From: Thiobacillus denitrificans
Lineage (GTDB): Bacteria > Pseudomonadota > Gammaproteobacteria > Burkholderiales > Thiobacillaceae
NCBI GenBank assembly: GCA_002424845.1
Contig: DILD01000041.1
Span: 193-6,742 of the forward strand
DNA length: 6,550 bases
Reading direction: 5' to 3'
Part shown: piece by piece, positions 6,474 to 6,550 of the stretch
Numbering within the stretch: the first letter of the stretch is position 1
How the letters are laid out: each line of letters begins with the position of its first letter
Made by a program: the position numbers and the translations under genes
Notes under the pieces: model-generated
The model's database searches: none
What the model was told of the DNA's origin: nothing
The model's input: the letters and a program-made list of their open reading frames with translations, nothing else

Positions 6474-6550
6474 TGGCGGAGTGGACGGGACTCGAACCCG
6501 CGACCCCCGGCGTGACAGGCCGGTATTCTAACCAACTGAACTACCACTCC
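6474..6550 (-). tRNA. tRNA-Asp, anticodon GTC
   Basis: A complete 77-base tRNA including an encoded CCA tail (6476-6474). The acceptor stem GGAGTGG pairs with CCACTCC, followed by discriminator G. The D arm reads GTTC-loop-GAAT. The anticodon stem CCGGC/GCCGG encloses the loop CTGTCAC with anticodon GTC at 6516-6514. The T arm is GCGGG-TTCGAGT-CCCGT. The sequence is nearly that of E. coli tRNA-Asp, and G10, G34, U35, C36 and the discriminator G fit the known aspartate identity set, decoding GAC and GAU. The 5' end is the last base of the window, so the promoter and any tRNA partner lie beyond it. Confidence 0.99.

Noticed and set aside
1..6550. CRISPR arrays, insertion sequences, prophage or toxin-antitoxin genes
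   Set aside because: No regularly spaced direct repeats, transposase-like proteins or small unassigned genes were seen. All long intervals are covered by housekeeping or transport genes.

Overview
The window looks like ordinary chromosomal DNA from a betaproteobacterium, possibly near the Nitrosomonadales. I base this on moderately high GC, proteobacterial FabI and PpiD proteins, and a tRNA-Asp next to ppiD. The assignment comes from protein recognition and gene order; no search was run. Coding density is high. I see no mobile element, CRISPR array, phage gene or broken gene.

Layout, left to right. Positions 1-3482 hold three minus-strand genes of a peptide-type (family 5) ABC importer, transcribed in the order solute-binding lipoprotein (1320-3482), first permease (343-1320), second permease (1-346, cut by the window edge). 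The junctions overlap by 1 base (TGATG) and 3 bases (ATGA), so this is one tightly coupled operon. No ATPase gene is in the window; it may lie beyond the left edge. A 74-base divergent intergenic region (3483-3556) separates the operon from fabI (3557-4342, plus strand), the NADH-dependent enoyl-ACP reductase of fatty acid synthesis. fabI converges with ppiD (minus strand, 4423-6318), and a hairpin flanked by an A-tract and a T-tract between them can terminate both. Upstream of ppiD are a leader with a second hairpin, the terminator of the preceding tRNA, and a complete tRNA-Asp(GTC) whose 5' end is the last base of the window.

Functionally these are three separate units: oligopeptide-type uptake at the inner membrane, fatty acid elongation in the cytoplasm, and a membrane-anchored periplasmic folding factor. 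The most notable points are the solute-binding protein, which appears anchored at both ends (lipobox plus C-terminal transmembrane helix); the parvulin domain of PpiD, which keeps the catalytic-site residues that I recall being lost in E. coli PpiD; possible overlapping divergent promoters, one of which would give a nearly leaderless transporter mRNA; and a hairpin plus U-tract in the ppiD leader. I found no convincing undescribed system.
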